From assembly GCA_003255025.1 (NCBI GenBank), contig QANY01004814.1, forward strand, positions 62,001 through 126,000: a DNA stretch of 64,000 nt, given 5' to 3'. Shown here piece by piece: positions 58,573-64,000 of this stretch. The notes beneath the pieces are model-generated. The model searched no databases. It was not told the DNA's origin and was given only the letters and a program-made list of their open reading frames with translations. Positions within the stretch are counted from its first letter, which is position 1. The number at the start of each line of letters is the position of its first letter. Position numbers and translations under genes: made by a program. Source of the DNA: Datisca glomerata (lineage: Eukaryota; Streptophyta; Magnoliopsida; Cucurbitales; Datiscaceae).

Positions 58573-59500
58573 TTGAATATGCCTGACTCTACTGGACCCT
58601 CCTTATCCCATGTGTCCGTTACTAAGAGAGTGCTTGATGATGATGTCATGCCCTTAAGGATAAGTGTAAGAGTTGAGGGGTTGGTTATGACTCAGGGTGT
58701 TAATGAATCTGGGGGCATGGATAATGTTGAGGGCATGGTTGAAGATGAGGGAATGGCCGAGGTTGAAGGTGTGGGAGACAAAGCCGAGGGTAAGGGAAAT
58801 AAGGTCGAAGGTGAGGGTGAAATCGAGGGTGGAGCCGAGGGTGAGGCCGAGAGTGAAGAAGGTGAAGCCGAGCGTGACCATGCGAGCTCATCTCTATATG
58901 CAGGGCCTAGAACTTCTATCCTTCCTACCTCTATCCTTTCTGAACCTCACTTCAAAATGTACCAAGTGGAATATGGTCTTCCTGAGTCCATAGAGATGAG
59001 GCTTCCAAGAGAATCTGAACGACCAAACTCCTTCCTGTCAGATGGTTGGGTATGATTGTATGAATTTCCCTTTAGACTTGGTCTTAGGCTCTCTCTACCA
59101 AAATTCATAAGGATAGTGCTCAAATTCTACAACCTTGCTCCTGCTCAGTTGTTACCCAATTCTTGGAGAACACTTTTTTTCCTTTTAGTATTAGGACATA
59201 AAGTTGAAGTCACGATGAACCTTGAGCTTTTCAGGAGTCGGTACTATTTTGTTGAGCTTGGGACTACCGGTTGTTATTATTTGAATGCTAGATCTCGAAC
59301 TCAATTACTTGTTAGCAAATTAACTAGTAATAAGTACTAGAAATATAAGTATATCTTTATCATGGGGAAGTGGGAATGTCCTTCATCCGAGGTACCTCCC
59401 AGTGTTATAAAATGTCGCGCAGTGGGTAAGGCTCCTCATATCACTAGCGTTCGGACTAGTTGGGGCGTTCCAAGTAGAACATAATATTTTTTTGATTCTT
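58573..59500 (+). pseudogene. Putative gypsy-type transposon protein (PF04195-like)
   Basis: A first frame (58573 or 58579 to 59055) starts MPDSTGPSLSHVSVTKR. It has a strongly repetitive Glu/Gly tract (GDKAEGKGNKVEGEGEIEGG and onward, about residues 65-105), then MRLPRESERPNSFLSDGWV. One stop (TGA at 59053-59055) separates it from YEFPFRLGLRLSLPKFI, FYNLAPAQLLPNSWRT and GTTGCYYLNARSRTQLL (59056-59340). The order (R...ERP, F.FGLRLPL..F, L.LAPAQ..PN.WR) is that of the plant 'putative gypsy type transposon' domain. Another stop at 59338 precedes KWECPSSEVPPSV. Function is unknown; the family is usually found with Tat/Ogre-type retroelements. The downstream part is cut off by the LTR at 59765. 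Confidence 0.75.
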
Positions 59501-59764
59501 GACGCTATTTTTTTAAAATGTATACTAATGGTGTTATCTCCTTGCAACTTTTGGTTCTCAAACCCTGATCCCTTTTACCAATCTTACTAGTGGAGCGTTT
59601 GAACGTCTTCGTAGATATCCTGATAGGCACATCAGTAAGATTTTGACAGAGAGAAATTTCAAAGCTGTGGATTTGTGGAAGTATGCAGTCGAACTTCCTA
59701 GAGGCATCCCCCTATGTCTTCCTGGCACGTTAAATCCCTTCATTTTTCTTAGGTCTGGTTTACA

Positions 59765-61495
59765 TTTTTCTTATAATTGTTCTATTAAATTATTGTTAAA
59801 TAATTTATATAAATATCTGAAACTTCCATATTCATTAACGAGACTATGATCTTGTATTAATACGAGATGATTAAGATCATATATAATGAATAAAATTGTC
59901 AGCAACATATTAAAGTATGAAATCTTTAATGAATGGTTGCTAGTACAGATCACTAAGTATTATGAATGCATGTTATCTAGATTCAGATCATTGATGTGTA
60001 TAGACATCTTGGTGACGGTACTTTATATAATTTTGACCAGTTTTAATTACGAACCAATAATTGGAGGATTTATATCAGTTGACTAAATAACAATTCTTTG
60101 TAAATACAATCTACAATCTCTAAGAGTGCAATTCCATATTTATAGTAGAGCAATGATAAAATTAATAAATAAGATTATTTAATTAAAGAGTTTAATTAAT
60201 AATCATGTTTATTGGAGCTTAGGATTATAGGTCCATCGTACCCAAGTCACCTATATACTACGTAGTCTAGGATGTGAATATTTCAGGACATGAGAAAAGA
60301 ACTGACTTACAAAAGAATTTTTGTTCTAGGGCAAGTACATAGTTATGAGATAATTATGTGTAATTAATTAATTAAAAATTAATTAATTAAATTATATATA
60401 TATATTAATATAATTTTTGAAAATTATATATATGTATTTATAATTATCGATTATTTTTCTAATTATCGATAAGTGAGACAAAATATCTCATTTGTGAAAT
60501 TAGATAATTAAATTATTATTAGATAATAATTTGGATCAACTAAATCTATTATTTATGAAATAACAGATAATTTACTTGATAGGGATAATCCTATATATTA
60601 ATTTTGAATTAACTAATATCTAGATATTTATCTGATTAAATTTACAATAATTGTTACGTGTCGATTAATGATTGAGAATCATAGATCACTATGGATTGTT
60701 GTAGTGCCACGTGGCATTACACCAGTAGGCGTGTAACACTGCAGTGTGGCGTGACACACAGTGCTGTGAGGCATTGTGTTGTTTAACGCCAACTACAATG
60801 TTGTATGACATTGTAGTTGTACACCGTTATACAGTGGGTCCCGCTGTATTGGACAATTCAAAATTAAATATTAATATTTAATTATCAATAAAATATTTGA
60901 TACGCCATTATCTAGAATATATACAGATATTATTCTAATGGCATATAGGGAGATAGCTCAGTTTATCTGTTCATTGAGAACACATTTAGAGTTATAGAAT
61001 TTTTTTCTCTGTGATTAAAAAGTTAATCAAATCTCTAAAAGAATAATCATCGTCTTCTTTTAGAAAATCATCTCACAAAAATCATTCTCGGTAAATATCT
61101 AGATCTCATGTGTTGAGTACATCTAGAGATAGAAAATCTGTCTTGTAATATTCTACGTGCCAACATATGTCCTAGTGCGTTGAAAATTGACTTGGAAGAT
61201 GTTGATGTGAATCTTGGAGTCTATTGATTGTTGGAACAGTTTCGTGGGGCGGGGGATCGATCGGTTTTGTAAGGACGCTTTATATAAACTACATGAGGTA
61301 TATGATTCATAATCTTGTGTGTTGTATATTTAATGTATAAATATATAATGGATCCTGATTGAAAAGAGTTTTCAATAAAAGTTTTTAGTTTTGGAAATCG
61401 TTTTATCGTGCTTGTTTTTCTTTTTATCGAAAAAGATTTATTTTTATTAAAAAGAATTAAACGCCTCCGCTACGCCTGCGCCGCATTTTTCAACA
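59765..61495 (+). repeat. 5' LTR of a copia-type element (truncated start, internal deletion)
   Basis: From 59765 it aligns with the minus strand of 4130-3045. Compared with that copy it lacks about 90 bp at the start and about 480 bp around 60030-60050. It then runs on for 1.07 kb that the other copy lacks, ending TTTTTCAACA at 61495. The inferred full LTR starts TGTTG and ends CAACA. A second gene-free stretch with no other feature is included here (60430-61490). Confidence 0.75.
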
Positions 61496-61497
61496 AT

Positions 61498-61510
61498 CGG
61501 TATCAGAGCA
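61498..61510 (+). other. Primer-binding site, initiator tRNA-Met type
   Basis: CGGTATCAGAGCA, two bases after the LTR end CAACA; one mismatch to the standard TGGTATCAGAGC. Confidence 0.75.
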
Positions 61511-62267
61511 ATCTTTATATATTTATATGTTAAATGTTATGTGGGTTTTTTTGCATTATTCATATAATATGAGATATGTATGAAGGAATGGATGGTTATG
61601 TTTTTTTAATGTATGGAAAACAATGTATCGTTAATTGTATGGTGATTATTGTGTTAGATTTTATTCTTTAATTTTTTCTTAGATCTTATGTACTCCGTTT
61701 TGGGACGTAAGAATTTTCATAATTTTATTTTGAATATTTATTGTAATTATTATGATTGCGAGAAAATGAAGAACGCACGAGACGAACTACGGAGGAAAAA
61801 GAAAAGAAATAGGAATTCTTTTAGAATTCCGGCGCTGGACCGATTTTTGAAAATCGGCAATGTCGTCGTAAATTACTGTTCTAGTGACATCGCAGGAAAA
61901 TTGGCGCCGGCGGTGGTCGGTGATAGACGGCAGACGGTGGCTGGCAATGGGTCCAACAGTGATGGTGGTCGGTGGCAACTATTGTCACATTAAGGAAAGT
62001 TTCACACAAACTCTGATACCAACAAACAATATCATCATAGATAACTCTATATTTATCAATTATCCTTCTTTTAATTAATGTAATTTTAAGATTAAATTTT
62101 TAATTTTTAATTTTATGAAAATTAGAAATTTATAGGTTGATTAGATTTGACCCAAGTTTCACCAAATTATATAAAATATTTATTTGACTAAATTAAAGTA
62201 AACTATTTTAAAGGGATAATTATAGAAATTAATTTTAATTAAGAAAACAGTTTTTTTTAATTATATA
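61511..62267 (+). other. Leader region of the copia-type element; possible short frame
   Basis: A frame at 61688-61993 (MKNARDELRRKKKRNRNSFR, then GDRRQTVAGNGSNSDGGRW) lies in a locally GC-rich stretch (61850-61980). It has no domain I recognise. It may be leader sequence or the start of a decayed gag. Confidence 0.4.
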
Positions 62268-64000
62268 GGATTTTGTTCAAAGCTTGAAGATTATGAAGAT
62301 AGACAGCACGAGAAGAATGTAATATTTGAGAAATATGTATTCTTGAAGTCTGCTTTGTAATATTATTTCTTCATTACAAGGGGTTGTAATTTAGAAATAC
62401 TCAATAGTCACTCGATCTATTATTATTTTATTTAATTGTTATGTTTGATTACATGTTCATGCATTAGTCATTCACATGCCATACATGAAAATTCCATATA
62501 ATTTTATTTAATCATGCATCTCATCAATAGAAACATGATTTATCAGAATTGTCCTAATATGTTTATATGTATCATTTTATGAAATCACTTGCATGTATAC
62601 TGCTAGGTTTTGATTAGTTAAAACTTGATAATCACATCACACTAAGTTTATAGTAATATTTAGGATAACCGACTTTAGTAAAACAGTTTTATTAAAGTTT
62701 GATGAATATAATTAATTAGTTAATCTAAGCTGACCTAATTATGACATAGGCACTTTAGATTGTTAAATGAATTTACACCAATGAGATTGGCATAACTGAT
62801 TATTAAATATTCAGGTTATTATTTTAACTAGTGATTAATTGATTAGTTAAAATGGAAACACATAATCCTAAAATAGTGAGTGGGAGAAGGTTCACATTTC
62901 AATGTAACATATGGTCTCCATCTTTAGTATAACACCGTGAGGTGGAGTAAGAGTCTCGAGATGGCTTTGTTCCCCCCCCCCCCCCCCCCCCNCCCCCCCC
63001 CCCCCCCATACTTCTCAAAGAAATAATATTACAAAGTAGACTTCAAGGATTTTGTTCAAAGCTTGAAGATTATGAAGATAGACATCACGAGGAGAATGTA
63101 ATATTTGAGAAATATGTATTCTTTAAGTCTTCTTTGTAATATTATTTATTTATTTCAAGGGGTTGTAATTTAAAAATAGTCAATAGTTACTCGATCCATT
63201 ATTATTTTATTTGATTGTTATATAATTATTTAATTGTTATGTTTGATAACATGTTGATACATTTGTCGATCACATGCCATACATGAAAATTCTATATAAT
63301 TTTATTTAATCATGCATCTAATCAGTAGAAATATGATTTATTAGAATTGTCCTAATATGTTTATATGTATTATTTTATGAAATCAATTGCATGTATACCG
63401 CTAGGTTTTGATTAGTTAAAACTTGATAATCACACCATACTAAGGGTTATAGTAATATTTAGGATAACCGACTTTAGTAAAAGAGCTTTATTAAAGTTTG
63501 ATGAATATAATTAATTAGTTAAACAAAGCTAACCTAATTATGACGTAGGCACTTTAGAAGGTTAAATGAATTTAGACCGATGAGATTGAGATAACTGATT
63601 ATTAAATATTCGGGTTATTATTTTAACTAGTGATTAATTTATTAGTTAAAATGGAAACATGTAATCTTAAAATAGTGAGTGCGGAGAAGGTTGACATTTC
63701 AATGTAACATATGATCTCCATCTTTAGTACAACACCGTGAGGTGGAGTAAGAGACTCGAGATGGCTTTGTTTTCACCCCTCCCCCCCTATATTTCTCAAA
63801 GAAATAATATTACAAAGCAGACTTCAAGGATTTTGTTCAAAGCTTGAAGATTATGAAGATAAACATCACGAGGAGAATGTAATATTTGAGAAATATGTAT
63901 TCTTGAAGTCTTCTTTGTAATATAATTTCTTTATTTCAAGGAGTTGTAATTTAGAAATAGTCAATAGTCACTCGATCCATTATTATTTTATTTAATTGTT
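62268..64000. repeat. Tandem array with unit of about 780 bp (at least 2.2 copies, runs off the end)
   Basis: GGATTTTGTTCAAAGCTTG starts at 62268, 63047 and 63828, giving periods of 779 and 781 bp. The units are very similar throughout (e.g. CCGACTTTAGTAAAA, GGTGGAGTAAGAG, AGATGGCTTTGTT). Each unit holds an inverted pair: the start has CTTGAAGTCT(G/T)CTTTGTAAT and the end ATTACAAAG(T/C)AGACTTCAAG. A hairpin can therefore form across each unit junction, with about 75 nt between the arms. Its place after a copia LTR and primer site suggests that it is an internal tandem repeat of that element. No frame. Confidence 0.9.
62972..63007. repeat. Poly-C run with one N
   Basis: 36 positions of C with N at 62992. 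The equivalent place in the next unit is CCCCTCCCCCCCTA. The length here is likely a sequencing or assembly estimate. Confidence 0.9.

Noticed and set aside
62012..62025. CTCTGATACCAAC, reverse complement of a tRNA-Met primer site, suggesting a minus-strand retroelement
   Set aside because: The minus-strand sequence before it ends in ...TTGTTT rather than an LTR-like CA, and no LTR partner or coding region was found beside it.

Overview
The window is nuclear DNA of a flowering plant, most likely a eudicot. It is AT-rich, its genes have GT-AG introns, and it holds plant-specific families: a CYP714-like cytochrome P450, a PF03407 nucleotide-diphospho-sugar transferase, a FAR1-type Mutator transposase, plant mobile domain (PMD) and Ulp1-type transposon genes, and many Ty1/copia and Ty3/gypsy retrotransposons. 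I cannot name the species. No bacterial, organellar, CRISPR or rRNA/tRNA features were seen. Most of the window is old, nested transposon debris. Only two host genes read as intact, both on the minus strand.

Layout. 1-5.9 kb: a minus-strand copia fragment, a plus-strand gypsy gag remnant, a truncated long LTR, and a plus-strand copia remnant that the LTR element interrupts. 6.25-14.82 kb: a three-exon glycosyltransferase-like gene whose second intron (about 7.4 kb) contains a whole decayed copia element with both LTRs. 15.1-30.9 kb: a nest. Two direct copia-type LTRs (15.1 and 30.4 kb) enclose an Athila-like gypsy element (16.49-29.5 kb, minus strand). Its gag is split by a CACTA-type DNA transposon (25546-27834) with matching terminal inverted repeats and a 3-bp target duplication. 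That transposon carries two exons of a sulfate transporter gene. 31.06-34.97 kb: a second gypsy element, minus strand, with a 5-bp target duplication and one badly truncated LTR. 35-38 kb: a small minisatellite ORF and empty AT-rich DNA.

38-49 kb: a cluster of Mutator-associated genes: a decayed Ulp1-like protease gene (plus), a FAR1/MULE transposase (minus) and a PMD gene (minus). Around them lie several unusual repeats: a 150-bp tandem repeat, a near-perfect 91-nt inverted repeat with a 25-nt loop, and a GC-richer palindromic cluster. 49.9-51.0 kb: a 21-bp minisatellite array. 52.5-56.0 kb: the intact five-exon CYP714-like P450 gene (520 codons of protein). 56.4-59.7 kb: an RNase H fragment and a 'putative gypsy-type transposon' (PF04195-like) ORF. 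59.77-61.5 kb: a second copy of the long LTR seen at 3-4.2 kb, in the opposite orientation and followed by an initiator-tRNA-Met-like primer site. 62.27-64.0 kb: a tandem array of about 780 bp per unit running off the end, interrupted by a poly-C run with one N.

The genes do not form a pathway. The main biology is insertion history: transposons nested in transposons, host exons captured by a DNA transposon, a host gene tolerating a large intronic retrotransposon, and an inverted duplication that could make hairpin RNA.
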